DNA of 64,000 nt from Ilyonectria destructans (taxonomy: Eukaryota; Ascomycota; Sordariomycetes; Hypocreales; Nectriaceae): assembly GCA_020740775.1 (NCBI GenBank), contig JAHEWK010000001.1, positions 6,014,001-6,078,000 of the forward strand. The letters run 5' to 3'. The notes beneath the pieces were generated by a model. That model saw nothing but the letters and a program-made list of their open reading frames with translations, did not search any database and was not told the origin of the DNA. Positions 47,396 to 59,510 of this stretch are shown one piece after another. How positions within the stretch are numbered: the first letter of the stretch is position 1; every line of letters begins with the position of its first letter. The translations under genes were made by a program, and so were the position numbers.

Positions 47396-48650
47396 AGTCC
47401 CTGCAAGACATATACCTAGCTTGTACTTGCGCTCCCTTTCTGCAATTGATTATTGTATTGTAGTGTTGATAGTCTTGGGGCTAGAACGCCAAGTAACGGC
47501 ACAAGTCGGTTTCCCCTGGCGCCAAAATATATTGACTGGTTGTCAGGGCCTCCCTAATGCGATTACTTTCAACAATTCTCAATGTGATTTACCACCGGAC
47601 AAACGAACTGGCTTAGTACTGTAGGTTAATATGCTTTCTGTGTTCTCTTTGCGTGCATAGTGTAAATGTCAGATGGGTGGTTGGCCAGAACGCGTGGTGT
47701 CCTCGAGCAACTTGGCTCTCACGACTTCCAAATACTACCTTTATCATGATGTCTAACAAGGCTGGGTTCGTCTTCGGGGATATTGCTTCAACGGTAGTCC
47801 ATCCGGGCGGCTACAGCCCAAGTCATTGTACAAATGCCTTATCAGTTGCGCCAACACCCCAGATGCCATTCAACACGCTGACTAGGGTCACCAGCACAGC
47901 CTCGACAACCACAAGCTCAACGTAGCCTGTTCAACCTGGGTGGCCCAAAGCTCTCCCCCGACATTGTGATCTGCAGCGCGAATGACATTCGAACAGTCAA
48001 TGAAGGCTATCTTCGCGAAAGCCTGTGAACGGGTGTCCTGGATCGTGCAATCTTAGTGTGCACTGCTCTAACATTATCGACGCCTTGCTGGGGTCGCCAA
48101 AGTAACACGATATGGATTGCTCGAATGCCCCGTGTAGATGTGACTACACTCAATACACTCAGAATGCAGTGGAAAACACTGGGAGATGTAAGAGCAAGCG
48201 GGAACGAAACATCCAATTCGGGGAGCGGCCCCATTGTTAGTTTACAATAGGACATCGACGAGGCATGTGCTCTTCCTTCTGTCAAGTTCGACATCGATCC
48301 GCAGGCTTGTCAACCACTGTATATCACTGGGTATGTGCGATTGGGAACAAAGAGCCACCGCTCTTGTATTTTCAGGCTTGGCATGGGCTTGTTAAGACTG
48401 AGGCGTACACGAAGTCGCGAATTCGTTTCGCTATACTGTTGGGACCCTTCACAGATCAGGGCATTTGAAATTGTCCATACGCAGATCGTCAAGGCTCATG
48501 GCACACCGGCGAGACTCGTAGGGGTCGGCATCACGAGCTCGACTTGAGTGCTTCTCAATGTGAAGGCCCTCACCCGCTGTGTTGCCATAATTCGATACAT
48601 CCCGGATCCTGTGCGCAAAATGTTTAGAGGCACAAATATTCACTTTATTC
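47396..48650 (+). pseudogene. Decayed cysteine-rich, probably secreted protein gene
   Basis: The region starts with a hydrophobic, signal-like stretch (DYCIVVLIVLGLERQVTAQ, about 47444-47500) and then CQGLPNAITFNNSQCDLPP. Beyond this, plausible cysteine-rich sequence jumps between frames: GYCFNGSPSGRLQP near 47785 and CPGSCNLSVHCSNIIDALL near 48045. It is interrupted by TAA (near 48107, after GSPK) and other stops, and resumes with MDCSNAPCRCDYTQ. Some breaks could be introns, but several have no usable splice sites. The family is not recognised. Confidence 0.35.
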
Positions 48651-51600
48651 GCACATTTCAAGTCACCTAATTTGACATTCAAGAGAGGCGTGTCTCGCCA
48701 CCTCTGCTCACCACATCAAACACGAGCCATCCACGGCTTAGTCAACCTGACGGCTGCCGTACACGTTCGGCGATGACAAGCACACCTGCGTTGCCCGGCC
48801 CCGAGCTGGGCTGAAGCTGACGGATGAATTACATCACGAGAGCAGCCCACGCGCAGAACCAACAGGAACAGTGACATGCACAAAACCCAAACAACGCCGG
48901 GTCCGGAGGGATCTCGAATTTGCGCCTTCCGGCAGTAATTCGTCATCCAGTTATGGGCTGACTGGTAAATCCACAGCGCCAGGTACCAAGTGGCAATACT
49001 CCCCGCCCGTTTTCGGACAGTGGCCGGCCCAGACGGTGAGCGAAAATACCTCCCGTTGTAGCGCAGCTCCAAGCGACGGCCCCGTACCGGTGGTACGTAC
49101 AGGATCACGAACCGCTATGAGGTAGGGTTAAAAAAAAACTTCAATAAATTATCCTGGAACCGGGCAAGTCTGGGCGGAAGGGCAAATTTTCAGCACTGTA
49201 TCCACCGCCCGCCCTTGAATCGGCCGTGTTCGGGTTGGGGAAACGCCTTTACTAGCCGTTGAGTGAGAAGAAATTTTTGCCTTTTTATTGTGGATGGTCT
49301 GGCCCAGTGCGGAGGCTTTTGGCCGGACGCCGCAGCTGAGGAATTGAAGCATCGCAATTTACTCGACGGTAGGGGTTACCTCGGATGGTGTAAGTGAGGC
49401 GAACTGGCGGACGCCGGCATGGCAGGTAGAGGCTACGGTGTACCCCCGACGCCTCGTATGTCGTTCGTAGGGCATTTCTGCAAATCTCTTGGCGTGTCTA
49501 AAAGGCGGCCAAGGGCAAATGCAAGTCCCTGATCGACAGCCGAGCAACCATGCCTGCCATGATGGCGTGGCTCGGGCTGGCCTTGTGTGCATCTGCAGTC
49601 TTGCTGCACTACATTCGCGGTGGCTGGCTTGCAGCAGGTCACAGGATGCAGGCTTGAAGCCCCCAAGCCAGCCATTCGTCCAAAGCTAGGGCATGTCGCA
49701 TCCGTCGTTGCGGAGCTGGATGAAGGGGAGACGGGTTAGCAGATCGTAGAACCGATGTGCAACAAGCTGCCGCGCGCTATCACAGAAAACCGCGCTCCAA
49801 GCGCAGCCCTAACTCGTCTTCTCGCCTTGGTCGACAGCTTCTAGCCCGTCTCTTCGGTAATGAGAGAGCTGGTGGCTGAAGTTGGCTGCGGAGGCTAGAG
49901 CCTGAGCCAGCCGAGACCGGGCCAGCCATCGGCGAGGCAAGCGACAGGTCGGTGAGATGGCGTAGGAATTGCCTGACTCACTTTCCGCAGGTATTCACAT
50001 GCCCACTTCTACATCAGCAACACCAAAAATCCACAGGATACGTGCGTACCTGCAGCCTAAACCCCGATCTCAATACCAAACACGACCTGGCGGTGGGTTT
50101 GGAGGTTAAAAGGCGGATCCTCACAGGGAAGTTCAAGACATCCGAGCGCCGTACGTAGAGGCTGAGGAGTAGCAAAATTGCCGTGTTAGGCTTAGACATG
50201 TCAAACTTCCAGTTGAACCTGGCCCTGGTTGGTGTGTTCGTAACTTTCAGATTGTAAGGTACCGCCGGACTGGATGTGGTGCGCTGCGGAGTAAATGTCC
50301 AGAGCGCCCAGCCGCCGCATGTTCTTGTGCAGTGTTGCTTTTGCACGTACGAGCATGGCCGGGTTGCCTCCTTCGACTCCCCCTCATCTCATCTAATCGA
50401 ACAATGTGCTAGCTGTCCATTGGGAGAACACTCTAGATCTGCAGGGACTCTCACCGCCGGATGCCAAACGAGTGCTGATGCGCGTCGTCGAAAGGGGTGG
50501 GTGGTGTCCAATGAAACATGAAATGGACCGAAATCTAGACAATCGATAGACCTTCGATAAGCAGAGACAATGATGCTCTGCCGTGTGCATGAAACGCCAT
50601 GGGCCGAATGTTGTTGGTGCTACGACGCAGTAGGTCGCAGAGGCGGCACGGGCGAGGATGAATTTCCATCTACGCGCTGATGCCGCGTTGCCCTCAGCAG
50701 GTGGATGCGGGGTTGACTTCAGCAACGCGGGGGTTAGCGTGTAGGTGGATGTGCCAACGTGACGAGCAGCGTCATTCCAAAGCCGACACCAATTGCCAGA
50801 AATTGCCTGAGAAGAGGAGAAGAGGAGAAGGCGGCGAGCTGAGATCACCTCAGAGAGGAGCATCATCGGTCGACAAGGCGGAGGACGCCGGGGCCTCGTG
50901 AGGGTTGTGCCACAAAGGCCGCACCGTGTCGGTGAGGTTGTATAACACGGGACAATACCAGACAAGACATTTGGGATTTGTCTTTACGTTCATTGTTGTT
51001 GCCTTGGGGATATCTGTCTACATCAGTGCAGGCGCCAAGTCGCCGAACTGATTGTTTCACTGCCAAGTTGCGGCTTCGGTCATACTATCGGTTGGAATGA
51101 CTTGGCAGGCACTGCAGATAAGACTGAATTGAAGGTCGTCGTCGAAGGTTCCACCGACCCAGTTCCATCTGCAAAAGCGATAGCACAGCATTGCGGAGAG
51201 ACACGAGACATGAGTCGACCCGCGCATGCCACGGACACGCGGAAGAGGCAACCTGTCAAGTCCGCACCGGTGCTAAACGCTGGTATGATGCACGATGTCG
51301 TCCGCTGGTTGCAGGAGCTTTTTGTGGCGGGGTGGCATGGACCTCGGAAAGTGGGCGAGATGAGAGGAGATGAGGGGAGATGAGATTCAAATGGGATCTG
51401 CCCTCGAGCCGCTAGCCATGTGTAGAAGGGATACGTGCGGAGGCGACTGTGCTTCGTACAGTAGTCGGAGCGCATCCCCGGGCTATGCCTTGCTTGGCAG
51501 CTCGACTTCAAGGGACTTCGAAACCAACCATTGCGCATCATCCGTACGGGCAATGGGGAGATGAGGCGGAAACGGAATCCACAACTTGCACCATAGAACA

Positions 51601-54600
51601 GCGACGCTGGACCAGAGCGGACGACCGGCAGTGGAGCAATGCAGACATACGGCCGAGTGAGCGATGCAACCCCCACGCACCAAGCTGCCCTGCTGCTTTG
51701 GGGTAGCACGAGCACCGAGGAACGGCACTGTGGCCGGAGAAGCAGACGGTTCGGTACATCCGGCTGACGAAGTATGATGAAAGCGTGCACATCCGGCCGG
51801 TGTTGTATTGGCCCATTCCCGCAAGGATATCCCTCGTGCTGCATGCTGCATCAAAGGCCAGCTCTCAAAGGCATGACGGGCATCTGGAGACCGGGTACGT
51901 GCCGGTGTGACAACCAAAGATCCAAGACATGCATTCAACTATAGCCTTGGAGTATTGTCCGAAAAAGAAGCTTGACAAACGAAATGAAGGAGACATGCCA
52001 TTCGGGGGCTTCATGTGCCACCGAGCGCCTTTGGGATAAGGCCGAAGTTTGACGTTACAGTAGAAACACGCCAGCGCTTGTAGGTCCGAGCTAAGACTCT
52101 CAATGCCGGGCGGAAGTGCTCAATGTCCCCTGGACACCGCAGTGGTCTAGATCGATGACTGCCATGTTGCGTGCGTGTCGTGGCTGTCGTGGTTTGTTGT
52201 GTCTCTCATGCCTTGCGTGTCTTCCATGCTGTGCGCCGGCGGCTGGGCACGGCATTGGCATTGACAGCGGCATCGAGGTTTTCATTGTGATTGATTGACA
52301 AAGATTCCATGTCATGGATTGGATGAGGATCAACGCTCAATGGCTTTGTAAGTGCCGTTGTATTCGTATACGGGTCAGCAAGCAACCGACGAGAGCCAGC
52401 ACACCGCCTCGCCAGCCTCTCCTCCTTGCCGAAGGAGGAAATGGGCTGCAACTCCAGCAACGAAGAGTTGCGGCGACTCGTGTGCGTGTGTGTAGTGGAC
52501 CGAGTGCGCTGTACAGTACAGAGTACGGATTACGGAGGAGCACAGTAAGGACGAATGCAGAAGGCAGTACGTACAGTGTTTCGATGAGTGCCCGCGAGCA
52601 TCAGTGGGGCTCTGGGGCACGGTCCACGGTGATGTGAATCAACGGCGGCCAAGGAAACTTGTGGCGGCACGAGATGATGACGGGCGGCCGTGACTGATGA
52701 ATTTGCTGACAATGACCAAGGCTCAGGCGGGCAGTGCAGCCAGACGGCAGAGGGAGAGTCTACTCGCTGCTTCGACGGGTAATGTGAGTGAGACAGTGCT
52801 TGGACACAGTGCCCGAGACGTCAGCCATTCAGGAGGCACGCACGTGGACCACCTGCGGCCGCCTGAGACAGGCACCTAAGGGCAATTGCGAGCGGTCTGA
52901 CTGGCTGCGACAGCGATGCTGGGACACTGTGCGGAGGCTCTCAACGTCCACTGGGGTCGACGACGCTTGCAGCCGAAATTAGGCCAGTGGTGAGGTTGTG
53001 TTCATGCTTGGATGGATCCAGGACATGCTCCTGCCTCCTCTCGGCAAGGTCGTCGGCACCAGCGCCAGGGCAAGGGCAAGCGGCAAAACACAGGCTAGGA
53101 ATAGTACGGCGCTGCACTGGCGGCAGGGCAGGGCAAGGGCAGCGAACCATCCATGGATCCCGAGCCCCGAGGCCCCGAGCAAAGTCAATGAGCCATGGAT
53201 CGATCTGGCCGACCCCCCAAAGCGGCACCGCGGTCTTCCAGCCCGCTGTACCAGTCGTTTCCAGGGCTGAGGAGCAACTGGAGCCACTGGAGCCACCGAA
53301 ACACCGAAAGTCCACTGCCCGCCCACTGTCCGCCCACTGGCTGCCCACTGGCTACTGGACATTAGGGGCGCCAGGGTCACCAGATGGAGCCAAATGTAAG
53401 CCCTGGGCTTCCCCTGCCCCTCTCCGCGAGCCCCCCAAACCAGTCCCCGTGAAGCAAAAACTTCTTGTCCAACCCGTGCCAGCAAAATTTCCCTGGCTCT
53501 GGCCGCCGCACAACGACGCGCCCCATATTTCCCAAAAATTTCCCTCTTTCTCTCTGCGCGGGGGCCCAGTTTTTACCCGCTCCTTGCTCGGCAAATACCC
53601 ACGATTTGCCTTGGCCCTGTCTAATTAGAGACCGGCCCCCATCCCGCGTCTTTGTCGTCGTTGGCCCCAACCAGGCTGCTTGTGCCGCCGCCTCTCCTGT
53701 TGTTGCGGCTGTCGCATTGTTGCTGCTTTTGGCGCGGCGCAACTTGTTGGCCGGCTAGAGTCACTCGACTCATTGCTTTGCAAGGGCTTATTAAATCCAG
53801 GGCGACGGCAACGAAGCCGGCTCCTTCCCTCACCCTTCAATTTATTCCCTCTCCCGCCACCTCATGTTTATTACACAGCGCACCTATTTACATTGAACGC
53901 TTTCCGCCTCACACACCCTCTCAGACTGCGCAACGCACACGCAAGGCCCATTACACGTGCCGCGACGATCACCGACTTCCCGTGCGCGTCCTCAAGCCAT
54001 CTCTTGGCTGCCAAGGCTTCCCTGTCTCGCCCAGCACCGCAACCTCAGCGGGGACGTCATCTGGAGGACCGCCAAGCTAACAAGCCGGCGCTGCCACCCA
54101 CACATCATCAACCACGCCCGCGCAACTACTGGACGCACCCACACACCCACAACACCCGCAGGAAACCCACCTCTAGCAACCCACCCGCAGCGACCCGTGT
54201 AACCGGACCCTGTGAGTTGAGACAGTCGGTCGCCTGCCGCTTTGCTCTCCCTCCAACTCCTAAAAGGCCCGCGTGTGGCTTTATCCAGACTTCGGCCCCC
54301 GTCTCATCTACTTGACCCTTCGCCCGTCCCCAGAGCTCCTCCATCCACCACCACCCTCCGCACATACCTGTTGATCATGTTTGTCGTCCCGGTATTATAG
54401 CACCTCTGTCCTCAGGGACACACATTACAGTGCACAATCAGAACTTGAACTTGCTTACGAGACCGTTTGTCGTGTCTTGTACCCGTTCTCTGGAACACCC
54501 GCACTACAGCGCTGCTATAACGCACCCACCACCACAAGCTGCCTCCCTGGATACCGTCCTGGCCGACTCCTATTTCTACGACGACTCCCAATTCAGACTG

Positions 54601-54696
54601 GCTTGCTACCGTCAAACCGATTCTCCAGCCTTGATCCCTGCCTCCTCGGCTCATATATCTCAAATTCCTCGAAACACCCCCACCACCATCACTCCC
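48651..54696. other. Six-kilobase gene-free stretch and long leader of the acidic protein gene
   Basis: No frame shows conserved sequence. At 53290-53345 there are imperfect copies of a GCCCACTG-type unit. From about 53.8 kb to the ATG of the next gene the plus strand is strongly C- and CA-rich, as in long fungal promoters and leaders. The frame of the next gene is open back to 54430 but has no ATG before 54697. Confidence 0.5.
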
Positions 54697-56868
54697 ATGT
54701 CCACCAACATGACCACCACCACATCAAACCCCGATACCCTCTGGGCCACCCACGGTTCAGAAGAGTGCGAAGAAGCCGACGAACCTCCCGAGCTACGCTT
54801 CCAGCGCCATCTTGACTCCAACAAGTTCCAAAGGACCACCATTCGACGTCCGAATGAGAGCTCCTCCTTGCTGACCAAGGCCATCATGGGACACTCGGAC
54901 GATGACCTTCAGGGCTACACCCACGAAGTTCCCCATCCCATCTCGACCAACACTCATCGCCGCCGCTCGATGGCCAGCAACATCAGCCTCGCCTCCACCG
55001 CTGATCTGACTAGCGACACGGGACTCACGAGTCCCTCACGACCCAACACTCCAAGCCCCCCTCCCCCGGAAATGGCAATCATGCGCCTGGACACTCCTAT
55101 CGAACCCAAGCACGTCTCTCTCCTCGGGGCTGCCGTCAGACTTCAGGGCCAGTCCAATCCGGCTGCCCAGGCACCTCGCAAGCGAAGCATCCAGTTTGCT
55201 TGCGGAGGCAAGCCTCTTCTCCAGGAGTCGGCTCTTCGTGCTCAGCCTATGGTCAAGACTCCTTCCGCCCAGGAAGCTCCTCGTCGATCATGCATCAAGT
55301 TTGCCTGCCCGGCCCGACCTGCCTCAACCCAGAACACTCCCCCACGCCAGATCGACTCTCAGATGGGGCAAGCTTCTCGCAATACCAAGCCCGAGTCTCC
55401 CTCAACCCCAAAGAGGACCTCGGCTCTCTCTACTGCCATCTCGACTACTCCTCGTCAGACAACCCCCCGGAGGCCTTCTATGGGACGCCCCAAGTTCCTC
55501 CGAGCCAACTCGAGGGAGCTCTCGACCGATGGATCCCACTTTCACGAGTTTGCAAGTGGAACGACTCGCGAGGACGACTGGATTCGACAAGACAACCACC
55601 CTGTCACGAGAAAGAAGCTCACCATTGACGACACTCTCACAAAGGAGAACCAGATTCGCCGGTTAGCCGCTGAAGCTGAAGAAGAGGCGGAAGAGGAAGA
55701 AGACGAGCTCAACAATAATGAGTACGCTGTGGACGACGAGGATGATGACGACGATGAGGATGAAGATGAACTCGACATGGAAGCTGAGTTGGACGACGAG
55801 GATGATGAGGATGAGAACGACGATGATTCTGATGGCTATCACACCGATGAGGAAACTGGCTTTGCCGATTCCGATGATGACGAGGATGATGACGAGAACA
55901 TGGCTCTTTGGACCCCAAGCCAGAAGTCAGTTATCCATGGCTCATCAGCTCCCATTGCCCGAAGACTTTCCATCCACGAACAACAATCGGACTCGTCCAT
56001 CGCAAGCCAACGCAGCCATCCCCACACCCGTCGTGAAAAGGCCAGACGTATCAAGACCCGGGACGAGACACCAGACCTCCCAGATAGCACTGATTTCGTT
56101 TGCGGAACCCTGGATGAGGATAGACCTCTCGAGGAAGCCTACATGTCCTGTCTCGCGGCCCGCCGAAATGAGAGGTTGCGCATGATCCCTCAGGATATTG
56201 ACCCCAGCTTCCCCGCTTCGGAGCCTGAGGAGGAAAACGATGGCGAGATCTTTAATCCCGTTCACCACGAAAGTGACGTGGATGATTGGCTAAACGGCAA
56301 GATGGAGGATATTCATCACGAGCTTGATCGTCCCCGCAGGATGAGAAAGAGCAACGTTTCCCCCAAGCGCTACCGCTCGCCTCCACCTAAACGCCATCAT
56401 TCTCCTCCTCCTCCCAAGGCTCGTGGACGATCACCGAAACTATTGTTCGACCGTCCCTCCCCTCGAAAGACGAGATCACCTGGCCGGGCCGGAAAGCCTG
56501 TAACCACACCTCTTGGATCGCCCCGATGCGGCCAGGTTAAGTTCAACCTCGCTGGTCGTCCCGGGCTGACCCACACCAAGTCACTGCCTCGAGCCGGCGT
56601 CATGTTTCTTCTCAAGCATGCCCGCCACCACAGGGCCAACCAAGATCAAGATATTCATGTCCGTGGCGCCATCGACATCGTCAAGGGCTTGGAGAGCAAG
56701 CGCCAGCGCCGCAAGGAGAAGTTCCACCAAAAGTACTGCAATCGTGCTCGACGTGGACAACTCCCTGAACGTCGCCCAATGCCAGGACGAGGCGCAGAAC
56801 GCATGAAAGAACTCGGCCTGCTCATGGCGGGCAAGAAGGACCAGGGCAACTATGTCATGTCCGTCTAA
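54697..56868 (+). CDS. Acidic, low-complexity fungal protein (DUF2457-like)
   Basis: This is a 723-aa single-exon model starting at the first in-frame ATG. Two short repeated motifs, SIQFACGGKP and SCIKFACPARP (about residues 165-215), and a related QVKFNLAGRPG near the C-terminus appear to be conserved anchors. Between them, residues about 326-402 are almost entirely Asp/Glu. Downstream are PDLPDSTDFVCGTLDEDRPLEEAYMSCLAARR, Arg/Pro/Ser-rich sequence and a basic C-terminus (KRQRRKEKFHQKYCNRARRG). Overall layout matches a widespread ascomycete family of unknown function, DUF2457; that assignment is from memory. Nuclear location is suggested only by the basic/acidic blocks. Confidence 0.85.
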   Translation: MSTNMTTTTSNPDTLWATHGSEECEEADEPPELRFQRHLDSNKFQRTTIRRPNESSSLLTKAIMGHSDDDLQGYTHEVPHPISTNTHRRRSMASNISLASTADLTSDTGLTSPSRPNTPSPPPPEMAIMRLDTPIEPKHVSLLGAAVRLQGQSNPAAQAPRKRSIQFACGGKPLLQESALRAQPMVKTPSAQEAPRRSCIKFACPARPASTQNTPPRQIDSQMGQASRNTKPESPSTPKRTSALSTAISTTPRQTTPRRPSMGRPKFLRANSRELSTDGSHFHEFASGTTREDDWIRQDNHPVTRKKLTIDDTLTKENQIRRLAAEAEEEAEEEEDELNNNEYAVDDEDDDDDEDEDELDMEAELDDEDDEDENDDDSDGYHTDEETGFADSDDDEDDDENMALWTPSQKSVIHGSSAPIARRLSIHEQQSDSSIASQRSHPHTRREKARRIKTRDETPDLPDSTDFVCGTLDEDRPLEEAYMSCLAARRNERLRMIPQDIDPSFPASEPEEENDGEIFNPVHHESDVDDWLNGKMEDIHHELDRPRRMRKSNVSPKRYRSPPPKRHHSPPPPKARGRSPKLLFDRPSPRKTRSPGRAGKPVTTPLGSPRCGQVKFNLAGRPGLTHTKSLPRAGVMFLLKHARHHRANQDQDIHVRGAIDIVKGLESKRQRRKEKFHQKYCNRARRGQLPERRPMPGRGAERMKELGLLMAGKKDQGNYVMSV

Positions 56869-57853
56869 ACCACATTTCTTCTATTCATTTACGCAAAATG
56901 AGCGAACAGCATTTTTCCGTGGGTTTTTTGCATGGTATGCATGGCGAGCATCTGGCATCACATACGGTTTTAACTTGATGACATCTTCTTCACCTTTTAT
57001 TTATTTTCTTTGTCATTTTTTGAGGACGCATTCAACTGTACCTATTTAGCACCAGGATAGTGCTTAGCATACATGAGGTGTTGGTGTATATATTGCTTTT
57101 GTATTTGCATTGGGTGGACGGTCGGAACAAACATTCGCTATCGGCACAGGAAGGCCTGTTTGAAATTGTTTGGATACCCCTGACAAGGCATTGGGAATAA
57201 TGAGTTTCCCACTTGGCGTTGGATGAAAGGAAGGCACATAACGACATACTAGATATCAATTTACGACCCCATAACATTCCTTGCTGAAGCCATAGTGGCA
57301 CATACGTGACTTCCATAGAGAGAAGGACACGGTAGTCCTGATCCTATGACTCTTCCAAACTCCTGTAGGCAGAAGTAGGCAGAAGTAGGCAGAAGTAGGA
57401 ACATGGACTAAGTTCGTTCAACGTGTTCGGATTCCTTTTCCGAGAAGCCGAAGTGCGGAGTGCTCGATTGGGATGAGGTTTTGGGTACGTCGACGTTCGA
57501 TCTCGGGAGAAACTCGTGGACTCGGAATGTTGTAAAAGCACCCGAAAGAGAAAAAATCAACATGCAATACGATAGAAACAAGTAAATTCGTAAGCACGAG
57601 TCTCCCGATCAAGTCTCCCGATATCTCTTGATGGTGTGTTCCAAGGACAGCGTGACAGGCCACGTATTTGTGCCTGAAATTCAAGGCCCCACAAGGCGTC
57701 ACCCTTTCTGCCAGCTTTCTACTTGGGCTATGAACGTCTCCCGATCTACCAGCTCACACTCAACGACGCCGGCGATAACGACTACAAATACCACCCGCCA
57801 GACCACAAGCCGAGTTCGATTCGATTTAATACCCTATTAATACCTTGCCCAAC
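56869..57853. other. Intergenic, with a short tandem repeat
   Basis: This is the AT-rich 3' flank of the acidic protein gene and the SAR1 promoter and leader. A 10-nt unit (AGGCAGAAGT) is repeated three times at 57367-57398. No gene is seen. Confidence 0.6.
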
Positions 57854-58727
<874 letters not shown>

Positions 58728-59510
58728 GAGCGAGCGAGATATGGGGAGGAAGTGTTTCCGAGAGCTATACCAGTTTGGAGGATTGAGGGTCGGGGAGGGA
58801 TGTGTGTCGCCCGCTGTTTACGAGGTTCAGACTTCTTCTCTTTTAGGCGAACTTTTTGGTCGCGCAAATTCTACAATACTATGTATCATGATGATAGCCG
58901 AGATGTCCGTTGGGAAACGCCCCCTGAGGGTTTTCTCGGGGGAAGATGCTGAACTGGGAAGCCGATGCAGGGTCCTTTCTCGATGCCGGGTGGACAGATT
59001 CCGGGTCATGAGCACGTCCACAAGACGTTGGGGAAGGACAGGCCACTGCACACATGATCTATTCAAATAGAGAAGACATCGGGGGCAGGCAATCCTCTCT
59101 GAACCACTCGCCAGCATGACACAGGTCAGCATCGCCATCATCATATGTCTTGAAGTTGCATTCTTGCCCTTCGGGGTCCTGGAATCCATGAGCGAACCGC
59201 CTCGGCTCCGCCCAGACGAACCGCCGCAAGTTGCCGGCCGGGTCCCATTGGCCGGGGGCGTGAACCACTGTAGCACTCCGCTGTACCACTGCACTGTGTC
59301 AGCCACTTAAGGTACTTTACCCCAACGAAAAGCGACGTCATCCCACTCTGGCACGTTGTCGCATCACGGGGCAACCCAACACCGGCTCGCAGCTCCGATT
59401 GAGGCAACATTTATTTTCACAGTCTTCGCCGCTCACTCTTGGCCGCCTCTTCTACCGTCTCTCCGAAGTCTCGACATGGAGAAGGGAGCCTGTCCTTGAA
59501 TCCGCTCATC
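58728..59510. other. Intergenic: SAR1 3' UTR and lipase promoter
   Basis: Two same-strand genes flank the stretch. No coding or repeat feature stands out. Confidence 0.6.

Noticed and set aside
33100..49100. Starship giant transposon
   Set aside because: No tyrosine-recombinase captain gene and no matching target-site repeats were found at the edges.
57361..57400. CRISPR-like or regulatory array from the 10-nt repeat
   Set aside because: Only three copies of a simple tandem repeat with no spacers, in a eukaryotic intergenic region.
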